Shown: piece after piece, positions 20,560-33,509 of the stretch | Layout of the letters: every line of letters starts with the position of its first letter | Position numbering within the stretch: the first letter of the stretch is position 1 | From: Cyrtodaria siliqua | Taxonomy: Eukaryota; Mollusca; Bivalvia; Adapedonta; Hiatellidae | Direction of reading: 5' to 3' | Assembly: GCA_037043455.1 (NCBI GenBank) | Contig: JAWPHD010006811.1 | Coordinates: 1-64,000, forward strand | Length of the DNA stretch: 64,000 bases | Made by a program: the position numbers and the translations under genes | Notes under the pieces: model-generated | What the model saw: only the letters and a program-made list of their open reading frames with translations | Database searches by the model: none | What the model was told of the DNA's origin: nothing

Positions 20560-23500
20560 AATGTTTGTTCCTGAATACAACTGAATTAATGACATTAATG
20601 ATCGTAAGTTATATCTGTCCGCTCAGCCCTTAACAACTCAGTCATTCAGTAGGTGGAGAAAACTCGCCTTTCCCTAATGTAGACATAATTCAGGGATTAG
20701 TGAAAAAGCAATAAACTCAACAGGTGCCACAATATATGCCACATTAAACACGGGGCCCTTTCAGAGACAAACACTTTACGTATTTGAATCAGTAACATTT
20801 AAAAGTATTGAAAAGGTGTAAATAAATTGCCTTATATTTATTACGTTTTCTTTAAGAAAGCAATTGTATCTGTTCACAGTTTTTTGTGTTTTTTTGTGTT
20901 TTTTTAAGTTTCTCAAACAAAGTCCATATGGATGAAAGATTTATCTAAGGACCATTTTAGAGCAGATATCTGTGCGTGTATTGACAGTTTATAACTTCGT
21001 GGACAATAGATGACAACCCCGACTATCATTCTTTTGTTTTACACATTGTATTAGAAATGACACACACATAAAATACACTTTATCTTAAGATTATATAAAC
21101 GTGTTTTTTTCTCTCCAAAATAGTGCATGTCATAAACCAACGTCTTATATATTTGAATACAAAAACAGTATAATAAAAAGCAGGGACCTGTAAAAACTGA
21201 AATGTGTGATACTAGATACTTGTTTGTGTTATAATCCACCAAACCATTTTGTTTTTAAGTTTATGAAATAGTATACATAATTTAATAAGCATAACCTGTT
21301 TTTTTTTGTTGTTTTTTATTCAACATATTAATTCACACATGTACTAGTACAGGGACGTAATAAAGCATAATCCGCAGGAGTAGGGCCTCCTACCTTTTCA
21401 TTATTCCCCGTCCAAGGTATTGTTTAGTCCCTTATGAGGAACACACTAATACACGATTAACCCAAGTTGGGTATTTTGGGTGAAGGGGGTAAAATAAGGT
21501 CTTAAGAATGTTTAAAAAAGCGTTCTACAAAGCTCATCACAATATGGTTTATAATCATAATCCTACATTAACCTTAAAGCCCTCTCCTATACTATAAAAA
21601 AAAACTAATCAGGGCACTCGTTAGGGCCGAAATTCGGTCGCATTCCCCTCCCGTAAAAATATATATTTCCCCTCTTTTCTGTTAAAAATTCCCCTATAAA
21701 ATAATGAGAAAAAAATCTTCTTTATTTCAGTGGGAATTCTGACACTCCGGGGTGGTTGTGGGGTGGGCGGGGACACATTTTGCCACTGAGGGTGGTATTG
21801 TTTATTTGTACATAAGGAAAAAATCTTATTCTTAGAAATACCATTTGATGTGATAACTACGCAAAATTCACTATCCTCAGTGCCCTGGCTAACTTGTGTC
21901 CTACTTCTGATCAAAAGTGCACTGGTATGGCTTTTTTAAATAACTATATAAGTACGAGTACGTGTGCCATTGTCGAAGAACATTACATTTCATAGTGTCT
22001 GAAATGAAAATTACATTTAAATAGTGCATATTGCTCGTCGCGGTATTGTATGTTGGTATATTACTTCCTGAGTCACGTGATCATATCTGTCGAGTATTAA
22101 TTCAAGTGTCAATCATATGCTCATGAGTCTTATCAGACTTTTCCTGTTTGACGTTTATAACTACTTACGTTTATAACTACTTTTAGTTAATGTACAATTG
22201 CGAAAACCTGTAAGGTCTACAGCTGTATGCCCTCGATCCGTCATCGACTTATTGATTAGGATAACAATATTTCTTCTATGAACAATTAATACACCCTGTG
22301 GTAAATGGTGTTACAAGTCCGATCTGGCCGTTTTTAGAACTCATCCGAGCTTTCATTAAAGTTCTCCGGCCATGTTTTGCTTCATGAACATGTTTATGTT
22401 TGTTTAAATCGAAATCAATACACAACAATAGATATTTACAATTCACACATTGCAATATCTGGCTTTTCAACACTGGCATTAAGTGTGCAGTCTAGATCTA
22501 TTACAAATATTACTCCTTATGAATAACCAAAGTATAATTTACAAGTTTACACCTAAATGTTTAATGCAATCTTCACATTAGGCTCTATATTTTAAACTTT
22601 CTTTCCAGTCTCACTAGATATTATGCTATTTTTTTTCGGCAGTGTTTGTAAGATATAATGCTATTTATCTCGATAATATTTATATCCTAAATCCATCGGC
22701 ATCGATATGCCAATGTATTCCAATGGATACAGACCTTATTTAGACCTATATACCTCGTGTGTTCGCTCTCTAGCGGAGACTGGTTTTTGGGAAATGGCAT
22801 CCTCATCTCGCATCCCTCTGATGTTGCTGTCCCAATATAACCTATTCCATGTTGCGTTAAAACCCCATTTTAATTTAATTTTCTTAATCCGTGCATACAT
22901 ACAGTCCCTGCTATAAGCCTTGATTCTGTATACTTAAAACAACAATCACAGAGTCAGTGTCACGATGTATCAATAAAACCAATACCGACCCTACTGACAG
23001 ATGACAATGCGTGAGTCATTACACCACCACTCCAAATCACGTCTTTTGTTTCACTTTCAGATGCTCACATGACAGATTGTGTGTATTATTGACTCGCTCG
23101 CATCCTATATTGTGTATCGACTTTGTTCACTTTGACTGATGCAGCAGTTTCATTTGTAAGAAAGAGGAGTTCGCAATTATTGGAATACTGATACCTCTTA
23201 AGCGATATATTTAGCTTTATGTTGGTGTTTAATTTTAGTGCTTATTACATGTGTGGGGTAAGTCTAGCGTTTTCTTTCTTCCATCTTGGTGCCTCTATAT
23301 TTAACCTTTAAATGTTATGCATTTATGATTGTGATTCTATGCTGTGAGCCAATGTTCACAGACTGCAATACGTTATTTTATGCTTTATTAAACTATTTCG
23401 CTTTTTTAAACATGCTGCATGGATTTTGCTTGTTTTATAAATGTTGGTATTTTCAGATACATATATTAAATACATAACATTATGTACGCCGTTAAAACAA

Positions 23501-25260
23501 CACACAAGAACAAACAAACAGACGTTGGACTAGATTTAGCCGTTACAAAGAAAGAAAAGTATACATGCACATTTATAAAATGCGAAATTATGTACATAAT
23601 TATGGAAATATATCTCCGTAAGAGCCACAATACGTCATCTATCAAAATGATTTAATAATTCACATGGAGATATGCACTATGCTTAATGCGTTTTCCAATA
23701 ATGTTCGGTAACTATGACGATGAATAATGGAAATCACGAAAGAAGTATTTGTCAATGTAGAAAATTATCAAGACAGCATGGTCACAGTTGTCAATGTTAG
23801 CAGGAGAATATATTGATTTTGGTCGCTTCTGTAAATAACAAATGTTGTAAATATAGTATTTGTAACCCACTATGTGCGTTTCGAATGTACGTTAAAACCA
23901 ATAATAATATATACTATTATTTAGATTTACAATTTCAATTTCTTTATTGCGATTTTGGCCTCCGGCCCATAACACAATACATTGTATTATACAAACAAAC
24001 ACATATGTAACTGGTGCACCCAACATATGGAGATAATATACAAAACCACCAATATTTAGGCATTTAAGGAGGTTGGCTGGGAAAGGACGTAGTGGTGAGA
24101 TTTTTTTTTTAATTCATATTTAAAGCTTCTTTGGTATAATTTAGATTCAAAATTATCAAAAAAAAGGCTAGGTCACCACACTTTTTTTCCCACTAGACGT
24201 CATTGAAGAAGGCACATAATTCTAACTTCGAAATTTCACTAAAAAGAGGAAAAATATAGTCATTGAATATTTTCACAGTTGTTTTCATAACATTAATTTA
24301 TTGAAAAACAACAATTAATTTTCGATTGCATATATACATATCTTTCAAATCATACAAAAACAATTGTAATCCTCATTCGTCTTTTTACTTTAAAAAGCAA
24401 AAATATACGGACAGTACCCCACCCACTTTTGTTTTTACCGAAAAATTAATTCAAGATAAAAAATTATGTTCGAAAGATCAACTTTTTTTAAAACTTGTAT
24501 ATGTCAAGGTCCTATGACATTTCTTTCAAAACAAGGAAAAAAACATATAGGTCACCAGGCTTCTAATGATTTTTTATTAAAAATTCTTTAAATTACACCC
24601 ATTTTAGATTTATTTTGACATTTTCAATGTAAACTCACTGTACACACAATATTGACATGGAGATCGAAAATAAAATTAGCTCAGTATCTACTTTTATATA
24701 TGTATTCCACTACTGAAAAACAAAAATCTGATTTATTCTATAGCAAAAGGATAAATTCTACTCAGAGATACCCATACCCCCTATTTTGTTGACAACAAAA
24801 AATTATCACAAATGGCGGGAAAAATATGAAGAAAAAAAATTGCTTAAAATTTGGTATGTTAACATCTTAAATCCTACATTATATCCATATCTACTAGAAT
24901 GGGAAAAATGAAACGATTCTGTTGTCAAATAAAACTATAATTTAAAAAATAAAATGTTTAGACTTGAAGATGTCAATGTTTAGACTTGAAGAACATGTAT
25001 TAGGAACATATACCGTCCGATTATTAACGCTAACTTGTTTTCCGGATGTTCATGCAGTTGCTGGCCTCGAAGGCCTTTATAACCATAATCACATGGTGTC
25101 CATATTGGTAAAGACATATCGGACACTTGCCATACACAGTGTAACTTTAGCCTATTATAATATAATATACTATGGACATAAACGTATTAATATGTATTGC
25201 CTATGGTAAAATCCTGCATCTTTAAACAAAACAGATCAAACATACTAATACACAATTATT
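20560..25260. other. Intergenic or intronic sequence, nothing recognisable
   Basis: A/T-rich. All open frames are short and none shows a protein family or splice-site pairing that I can defend. Downstream exons of the minus-strand candidate starting at 25394 would be expected here or further left, but I could not identify any. Confidence 0.5.
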
Positions 25261-25264
25261 ATAC

Positions 25265-25394
25265 CGTTTGGGACTCGAGTTCTAACAGTTAGGCCGCGAG
25301 TATGACTGTTGTCAATGAAGATGTCCATGTCGTTGTGTACAGCGATATCCACTTGTCGCTCAATGGTCTCATAATCATTTTCGGTAGATGCCAT
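25265..25394 (-). CDS. Possible first coding exon of an unidentified gene
   Basis: A minus-strand ATG in good context (GAAATGG) at 25392-25394 opens 43 codons starting MASTENDYETIERQ, followed by 'VDIAVHNDMDIFIDNSHTRG' and 'LTVRTRVPN'. It then meets a GT donor (plus 'atac' at 25261-25264) in phase 1. The composition (charged, few rare residues, no low complexity) is unlike the surrounding A/T-rich shadow frames. I do not recognise the family and found no partner exon. It may be a chance frame. Confidence 0.4.
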
Positions 25395-25459
25395 TTCCGT
25401 CCTGGTCACACTATTATACTTGTAGCGTGTCACTATACTATACGAGTACACGGAAGCGA

Positions 25460-28400
25460 TTTTAATCCAAGCTCAACGTAAGATATCTTCATTTGTTTAA
25501 ACGATTAATCTGTAATAGACCGTACTAATTGAGTAATACATATAATTACAATCGGGATTACATTATTTTATTTTAATAATCCAGTTGAACATTCTTTAGC
25601 AGTAGAGGATCAGGAACATTGTTGAATACAGACAAAAAGGTATATACTGTATACATTACATTTTACCCATTTGGTATCGGGTTATCACCTATATTAATAT
25701 ATTCATCATTTTATTGCATATTGATCATATACTTTGTCATCATTATTTGAGATTGCCTCGACGCAAATAGATGAGGCTCACACGAGTTCTTTTGCATGTA
25801 AGTTTCGTATTTCGATAAACGAGAAAATATTGCAAATTCTCTAACATAACTATTTGTTATACATGTAGCAATAGTTAAACCTTGTCAAACAAAGTTTAAG
25901 TTGATTTTAGTTTAAAATATTTTTTTAAGAAAAACGGTCCTATGGAAACCGCATCACCCAAAGCCAATGGCGCCGTAGGTCCGCACTGCACCACAAACTA
26001 AGAGCAAATTAAATATGCAACTACAAAGAATCACAAGCCGGTCAGAACAGTTACATAAGAAGACAATAAGGGGAATGAATATGATTTTAAAAAAATAATA
26101 AACGAACAGTGTGTAGATGTTAGAATTTGTTTATTTTTGTTTGTTTGTAAGGTGTCAACAATACAAACACATTTATCATGAAAGATTAGAGCACTAGATA
26201 AACTAGTCATCATGAGACAAAATGGACATGTTTTTTTATTTTGGCATCTGTGTTGTATAATGTTATAATATGAATATGATAGACATCTGAAATAGTATGT
26301 GTAATGGATCATTACATAGAATTATTTTTTTTATTATAATATGCGGAATTGGGAAAATAGCATGGTTAGATATGAAAAATTGATAAATTATCATAGTTAT
26401 AAATAAAAATACAACTAAATGATAATATAATAGTAATTGGATTGAAAGATTAGCGTCTGTGAAGGTAATCTCACTTTTTAGCAATGTAAATTTACATTAG
26501 AAGAAAGGGTTTAATGTTAGGTATGTTTTATTATTGAAATCTGATCAGTAGTTCATGAGAATAAGTAGCAGTGGAGCAGACCTATTCAAACTCTTTAGAA
26601 GATGCTTCAGTTAAAGTTTCATCAACTCTATTTAATGATTGAAGAGGTTTTGTTTATTTTAAAATCAGACAGCATCAAAAAGAGATACATATATAGCTGT
26701 ACACACAAACAGTTAGTAATATTCAAACACAATTTCCTTTATATTATTCTAATAATTAATATTAATTATTGAACAAATGCAAGTTATGTAAAAAAAAAAA
26801 AAACAGGCGCCGCGAGCTTTCAAAACATTAAGAGTGAGGTTTGTTCTTTAATAAAGTTTAAAATCAATCAATAATCAGTGACGATACCTATTTGGAACCA
26901 GCTGTATTCGTATGCTGGGAACAGATTTATAGGCTGTATCCCTGACATTTACATCTAATTATTGTAATAAAAACTAGTTAGAACCAGATCATTTGTAGAC
27001 TGTATCCCTAAAATTGATACGTAATTCAAGTAGACCAATTTGACTGCGTCCCGGTATTCTTACTAAAATACAGTTGTTTTATGAACAGTCAAATGACGTT
27101 GATACACAGTACAGCACCCATAGCAGCTTTCTGAGTTCAGGATAAATATAGGCGGAGCGTTGAGGCTCCGGTCCACACAACACAGAGAGTGGTGAAGACA
27201 ATTAAGGTTACCGACTCGAGCTCGCTATTAACATGTCTTCAACGCCCAAAATGTCTTTGACAGTGTAAATAAAGGTACATGTAGATCCCATGAAAAAGAA
27301 ATCTCTTACAATAAAGTCCACATTGAGAGAAATTAGCAAACAATACGCTTAAATGTTTTTAGTAAAGATATATGAAAATATGTTGTTGTTAAGATAGATG
27401 GAAATACATAATTAGAAACACCTTCGAATGTATCCGTAAATGTACTGAGCAGCCAAAGAGAAAACCAGTCTAGCGTACGACTAAGCAACCTGAGGGATGA
27501 GAAAGTTCGCCTATCACGGTTTCAAAAGATGCTTTCATGGCGTCCCACGAGGATGTCCGGTCATCGCAAAAGATAACTTTTTCTGACGAATTTCCTGATT
27601 AATTTTGTAAAGTTGCCAGAAAACGCATCAGACCCCTTTAATTTCCGAAGTTTATAGAACACATCTCCTTTAAAACAAAAAAAGGCTGTGATATTCCTAG
27701 CCTCAGAAATATGTTATGTTGGTGTTATACTTCGCCAGTAGGTTTTCGCTGCGGCAATAGATTCCCTCTGTATCTCTCCACATACCTTATTAAGATTAAT
27801 TATTTTTAGAGCTCTAGGGGAACATTTGGAATGGATCAATGGCCTAATTTTAGGGATATGGGAAACAGTGTCCTTAAAGAAGAAATACCTGTTTTTGATC
27901 TATAGACCATAGATCTACATACACGGGTACTTGTATATCCATGTCGAGACTGAGCAAACTGATCGGTGCAACATTTATGTAACCCGATTAGATACAAGAT
28001 TACATTTCACAAAGCAAAATATTGAGAGAAACACGTAGAATAAATACCACTAAATCTAGCATGCTATCAAATAAACATCAATTGTTGATCGAGCCAAATT
28101 GCGTAACATTTAATACATTTAGATAAGTTACTCCAGAGTTTATGGGAGTAATCCAGTATAGTTGATGACACAATACGCAATAATACCGACTTTTAAACTT
28201 GTAGTTCGACCTTTGATCTTGCTTAAGTACTTTGACATCGTCATTTTATAATTGAAGATCAAGATCTGGAATTAAACACTGTTGTTATATGCTAGTAAAA
28301 TTTAATGGGTTATTTATTTATTGTTAATGTAATAACCTGAAGTGTATGGTTGTGGATGTTTGTGGTTGCCCAGGTAATTAACTGATCGTGTCGCACGTGC

Positions 28401-29600
28401 GTACACCACGTAGGTGTTGCAATGAATGGTATCGTGCTTCGTCCAGTGTTTTGGACGATGCGTTGAACTTAAAAAAAAAGAAGGATACTTGCGCATGATC
28501 TAAAATCTAGCTTTATGGTGAGTTGTTTTTAGTATTTATTTATTTCTCTCCCGTTATTTTCTTTAAATGTATGAGTGTGATGCAAGCTAGTGCTGTTGAT
28601 AACAAAACAGCACTTGACTATAAACAACACTCGTCATTTAATGCTATTACATATTGAGTAATTGAAAATGATAATGTATTAAGCTGATGTCTTATTTATA
28701 AGAAGCCACTCTGTTACACAGCCTTGTTCATTTATAATTTGGACCTAACGTCTTATATTATCTATAGCTGTCGTCTAGATGATCTAGCAGTCGTCTAGAT
28801 CATGCGACCGCTTATTACTATAATACGATGATTTGGATTAGCATCAAACATGCTTGTAGTGTTTTCGTGCGTAGCCCGTCATCCTGGAAATCTGCCTGTG
28901 GCATATACCACTTTATAAAGTCAAATAATTTATAGAAGGGTGCAAAATACTTAATGTTGTACCTTTTATGCATTGATCGAACACTCAGCGGTGTGATATA
29001 CTTCCATTATATCTTCTATCAAAATGAATTTAGCGACAGATAAACATCTCAGCCCAACACAAACACTTTTCTGAATACAAACCTTATTCTCCAAACATAT
29101 TAACCCGTATTTACGGCGAGATACTATGAAAAGTAAATTTAAGGTAGAATTGTTATATTTGATACAAGTCTTGAACAAACAAAAGTAATTGATCTTTTCG
29201 ACGAATGCATGAATAGAACGTTTAGCCCTCCGAAAAATTAGTCCCATTGAAATAACGGGACTTATTGTATTTCTACTTTTGCTCTTTGATAGTGGGTATT
29301 AATTCTTAGATTACAGAACACAGAGACTCGTATTATACTTTATCGTATGTATACTAATCGATCGATGCACAGAAACATCAACAAAACAGAGGGAAAACAC
29401 AGCTGATAATATCAAAATAGCATTTTAGAGTTTTCATTTTATAAGGTTGACTGGAGATCCTAGTATTGTCTCGTCTTTAAAGCTTTGTTTTCTCGTGTTT
29501 CGTGTCATACTTGGGGGCTAAATCTAGACTAGCTTCTCGTCTGATTACAATTAATATTAAATTAATAATCAAAAGATATATGTAAAAAATGTAATATCGT
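25460..29600. other. Anonymous A/T-rich sequence
   Basis: No supported gene. At about 26752-26840, 'attaatattaattattgaac' and 'ggcgccgcgagc' match the interior of the TTAAAGGGACA elements at 36815 and 37622, so this is a MITE remnant. At 27143-27250, an 'ataaatata' box, a GC-rich hairpin (GGAGC..GCTCC) and ATGTCTTCAACGCCC occur together; this could be a promoter but is unproven. Confidence 0.4.
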
Positions 29601-29630
29601 GTCCAGTCTATTTTTGAGAATTGTGTTGGT

Positions 29631-29870
29631 TTGTTTGTTTTAATGGTGTTTTAGCACATGTTAGGCCATATATGATGGTCTATATTTTATGGTAGAGGCA
29701 GACCACCACATTTTTCCTGGTTATAACCAGTACTGTATACCTCCCGCCATCTGTAAGAATCGACACTTTCTCACTTGACAAGTCGAGCTCCCAGTGGGAT
29801 TCTAACCCGCATCGGTGAGACACGAGAAAGTTTTAGACGCAGTGTCAACTATCCCGGCAACGGAGAGGAT
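29631..29870 (-). mobile_element. tRNA-derived SINE, best-preserved copy
   Basis: On the minus strand the head holds an A-box-like 'gatagttgacactgcg' and a B box 'gcgggttagaatccc'. The body follows: 'ctcgacttgtcaagtgagaa', 'cgattcttacagatggcggg', 'aggtatacagtactgg', 'ggtggtctgcctctacc' and 'catatatggcctaacatgtg'. The order matches a tRNA-headed SINE of about 240 bp. This copy defines the family for the copies at 3340, 20425, 32060 and 38275. Confidence 0.75.
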
Positions 29871-30176
29871 TGTGATCTACATATCCAGGCTATATTTTCA
29901 AGAATATTAAGATGTCAAACCAAGAAAGTAGACTGGTCGCAGGTCATGACTTAAACATATAAAAGTATGACTTCTTAGAATATGACCAAACTAGACAAAA
30001 TCATTCATAACTTTTACATTTTGTAAAATTAAATAAATCATTAAATGCATTTATTCCTGCTAGGGTTGTTTATGACGATATTTGATGATATCACACTTTA
30101 AAGTGGTACTCGTTACGGTACCACACTATTGTATATATAACTAGTACACAGCGTATCGTCTTTTGACTCACAATGT

Positions 30177-30179
<3 letters not shown>

Positions 30180-30226
<47 letters not shown>

Positions 30227-30227
30227 C
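30180..30227 (+). repeat. (ATC)n microsatellite
   Basis: About fifteen uninterrupted atc/cat triplets; no coding frame around it. Confidence 0.95.
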
Positions 30228-30683
30228 TTAAGTAATTCAAGCAATTCTGCCGTTTCATCGTTTTTTCTTCGTCTGATCTCGAGATGTAAATGAAGGGTGT
30301 GTCTGGCTGACCACATCAAACCACCACACCACCAGCTCATCTACCTTTCTAATTGTTTGTTTTTGATCAGTGATGGAGTCATCCAGATCAAACGTTGATT
30401 AACGTGAATAAGCTTAACGTTTCTTCTACATCCCTTACTTAATTCCCAATAGTATAGCATTATACATGCAAATGTCGCTTTTAAACACGCAGATATTTCA
30501 AGGGCTTGACGAGAAAACCATACTCGCGATCAATGTCTTAAAACAATCTGTTCGGATATTTAAAATATATACAAATGCAGGTAGTGTATGTTTTCATCCC
30601 AGCTGAGTTTTAGAAAATATATGTTGGTTTTTGGCTTTGACATCGTTTTAGTTGCTGTTCCTAACTGATAATACCACACTAAA

Positions 30684-31150
30684 CTGCTTCATCTGAAAGT
30701 GTCGATTTCTACCCAGGAAAAATGGGATGGTCTGCCTCTGCCAAACAATAAAATGTGACTGCTTCATCTTAAAGTGTCGATTTTTACGGATAGCGGAAGG
30801 TATACAGTACTTGTTCTACCCAGGAATAATGGGGTGACTGCTTCATCCTAAAGTGTCGATTTTTACGGATAGCGGAAGGTGTACAGTACTGGTTCTACCC
30901 AGGAATAATGGGGTGACTGCTTCATCCTAAAGTGTCGATTTTTACGGATAGCGGAAGGTATACAGTACTGGTTCTACCCAGGAATAATGGGGTGATCTAC
31001 CTCTGCCAAACAATAAAATGTGACTGCTTCATCTGAAAGTGTCGATTTCTACCCAGGAATAATGGGGTGTTCTGCCTCCACCACAAATGTTTTGTTTTTT
31101 AAAAATCGACCGTCATATATGGCATAACTTGTGCACAAAAAAAAAGAGAT
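30684..31150 (+). repeat. Tandem amplification of a SINE body segment
   Basis: Three near-identical 79-bp units ('gactgcttcatcctaaagtg', 'cggatagcggaaggtataca', 'gtactggttctacccaggaa') start at about 30756, 30835 and 30914. They are flanked by shortened variants and by one complete SINE 3' part ('gaccgtcatatatggcataa', about 31108). The orientation is that of a plus-strand SINE. The array therefore arose by local tandem duplication within one SINE insertion. Confidence 0.8.
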
Positions 31151-31895
31151 TAAAGACCATTCAAACAAATCGTCTGCTGTCGATATTGCGCTGCTGTTGT
31201 TTTTAATGCGGACGTTGCTTTCGAACTATTATTAAAGTAAATGATGAAAACGTTGAAATAAAATGTCAGCTTTTTATCCCTTGGGCTACATACACCACTT
31301 AGGCAAATGTATGTTATCAAACATCATAAGCTTATTGTATATAATAGGATACATTTCACGGTACATACCTAATTTCCTAGGTATATCATCATTTCAATTA
31401 ATTGGGAAATTAGATTTTAAATTGAGATGTCCACCGGGCTTTAATAAACTCCCGAACGCGTGTCAAATACGGGTCACTGAGTGCGAGTCGAATTTAATAT
31501 ACTATCCGATTGCAGTCTGAACTGTAGTGCTGCTCGTACAATTCAATATGTGTACACGCTTGCAGACAATTATACGCTCCGATGTTTATTAAATGTCTTA
31601 TGAAATATTAATAGTATCATTTCGTAATGATATTGGCTTAAACCTACTACGGCAAATATTTGCATTAAACATTGCACTCATTACGCAATATTTGCATATT
31701 GTACAACGGTCAGTCAACCTTCATAGGCCTACATTTTAATTGTTATGCCATTTTTTCGGTTATTTGGTTTTGTAGATTTTTCCTAATCTTATTCACTGAA
31801 AATGTATGCTCTATACGTACTGTTGTTTTGGTAAAACGGCTGTACGTATATATTGTGTTTGGGACAAATACTCCAGCAGAAGAGGTACATGGATA

Positions 31896-32427
31896 TTAAA
31901 GGGACGCAAGGCAATCTTGAAGTATGTATCACGCATTAAAATTCGCACCTTGCATATTTTATTAATCAATCTTTATTTTAGCTTAAAACCTAAATAAAAT
32001 GTAATGCATTTTGGAAGTGTAAACGTTTTCTTTCGTTAAACTACTATAGGTTAACCTATTTTGTTTGTTTGTATTGTGTTTTACGTCATTCTCAACACAT
32101 GTAAGGTTATACATGACGGTCGATTATTTTTGTGGTGAAGGCAGCCCTAGCACTTTTCCTGGGTAAAACCAGTACTGTACACCTCCCGCCATCCGTAACT
32201 TCGGAATCAACACTTTCCTCACTTACAAGTCGAGCCCACAGTGGGATTCAAACCTGCAGCGGTGAGAGGCGAGAAGGTTTACAATGCAACGTCATATATT
32301 ATTGGTGCAATATAGTCGACATGTACTAACAGGCTACACCAATTTGTTTGAACTATTCAACACAAACATTAATTATAATTTGCAATTATGCAAGTTAGTG
32401 GAAAACTAACGGGACGCGGCGAGTTTA
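31896..32427. mobile_element. TTAAAGGGACR element interrupted by a SINE, right end lost
   Basis: Starts TTAAAGGGACGCAAGGC and continues 'aatcttgaagtatgtatcac'. Its far part ('tgcaattatgcaagttagtg', 'aactaacgggacgcggcgag') matches the interior of the elements at 36815, 37622 and 63790. A SINE sits at 32060-32300 inside it. A (TA)n run and the 32440 repeat replace the right terminus. Confidence 0.6.
32060..32300 (-). mobile_element. tRNA-derived SINE nested in a MITE
   Basis: Plus text 'gtgttttacgtcattctcaa', 'gtaaaaccagtactgtacac', 'ctcccgccatccgtaa' and 'cagtgggattcaaacctgca' matches the 29631 family. The B box lies at the head, minus strand. The insertion interrupts the TTAAAGGGACR element and so is younger than it. 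Confidence 0.7.
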
Positions 32428-32439
32428 TATATATATATA

Positions 32440-33500
32440 GAACAAGAAATGTCACTGTAAGTGACAAATGCTCCCGAAGTATTTGTCTGTATTTCCACAA
32501 GACCTGAGTTTTGTGCGCGACAAGTCATCTTCTTATGGTGAACATTTCTGCCAGGTTATATGTAAATCCCTCAATCGATGACGAAGTTATACACCGGACA
32601 CGACTAATATGACTTCATTCAAATACAGGGTCATAAAGCATCGTCTGACCTGTAAGTGTGACCTTGCCCTTGAAGCTACTGATTTGGATTTTGCGCGCGA
32701 CACGTCGTATTGTTGTGGTGAACACGTGTGGCAGGTTATTTGAAAATCCCTCCATGAATGTCAGTTATTTACCGGACGCGAAATTTGGAACCGAAAGTAC
32801 TTCTTTTTGACATTTATCCTCTAAGTGTGACCTTGTCTTTGGAGCCACGGACCTGGATTTTGCGCACGCACGTCGTCTTGTTGTGGTGAACACTTGTACC
32901 AAGTTATTTGAAAATCCGTCTAAGAATTTCTAAGTTATTTACCGGACAAGAAATATGGAAATGAAAGTACTTTTTTACCTTTGATCTCTAAGTGTAACCC
33001 TGACATTTGAGCTACGAACCTGGATTATGCGCGAGACACGTCGACTTCTTGTGGTGAACACTTGTGCCAAGTCATTTGAAAATCCGTCCATGAATGTCAG
33101 AGTTATTTACCGGACACGAAATATGGACACGAAAGTACTTCTTTTTGACCTCTGACCTCTAAGTGTGACCTTGACCTTGAAGCCACAGACCTGGATTTTG
33201 CGCGCGATACGTCGTCTTGTTGTGGTGAACACTTGTAGTAGGTTATTTGAATGTCAGAGTTATTTACCGGACACGAAATATGGACACGAAAGCAGTTATT
33301 TTTTACCTCTAAGTGTGACCTTGTCCTTGGAGCCACGGACATGGAATTTACGTTGTCTTGTTGTAGTGAGCATTTGTGCCAAGTTATTTGAAAATCCGTC
33401 CATGAACGTCAGAGTTATTTACCGGACACGGTGGTACGTCCGAACGGATGGTCTGACTGACGGACGGTGCGATTGCTATATGCCACCCTTCGGGGCATAA
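32440..33500 (+). repeat. Tandem-core element, about 165-bp units with TGACCTTGA motifs
   Basis: Six or so diverged units. Each carries 'aagtgtgaccttg', 'ggattttgcgcgcga', 'cgtcgtcttgttgtggtgaa', 'cacttgtgccaagttatttg' and 'gttatttaccggac'. It begins 'aacaagaaatgtcactgtaa' and ends 'ctgacggacggtgcgattgc' then 'tatgccacccttcggggc'. Non-coding; frames on both strands are by-products of the repeat. Confidence 0.75.
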
Positions 33501-33509
33501 ACAGAAAAT

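Noticed and set aside
22707..22916. 69-codon plus-strand frame
   Set aside because: No domain, no splice signals, ordinary chance length in A/T-rich DNA.
30180..30227. (ATC)n as a CRISPR-like or coding repeat
   Set aside because: Plain trinucleotide microsatellite; no spacers and no open frame context.
33103..33500. Frames of 79-111 codons on both strands
   Set aside because: Both arise inside the 165-bp tandem-core repeat; opposite-strand frames over the same repeat units are not evidence of coding.
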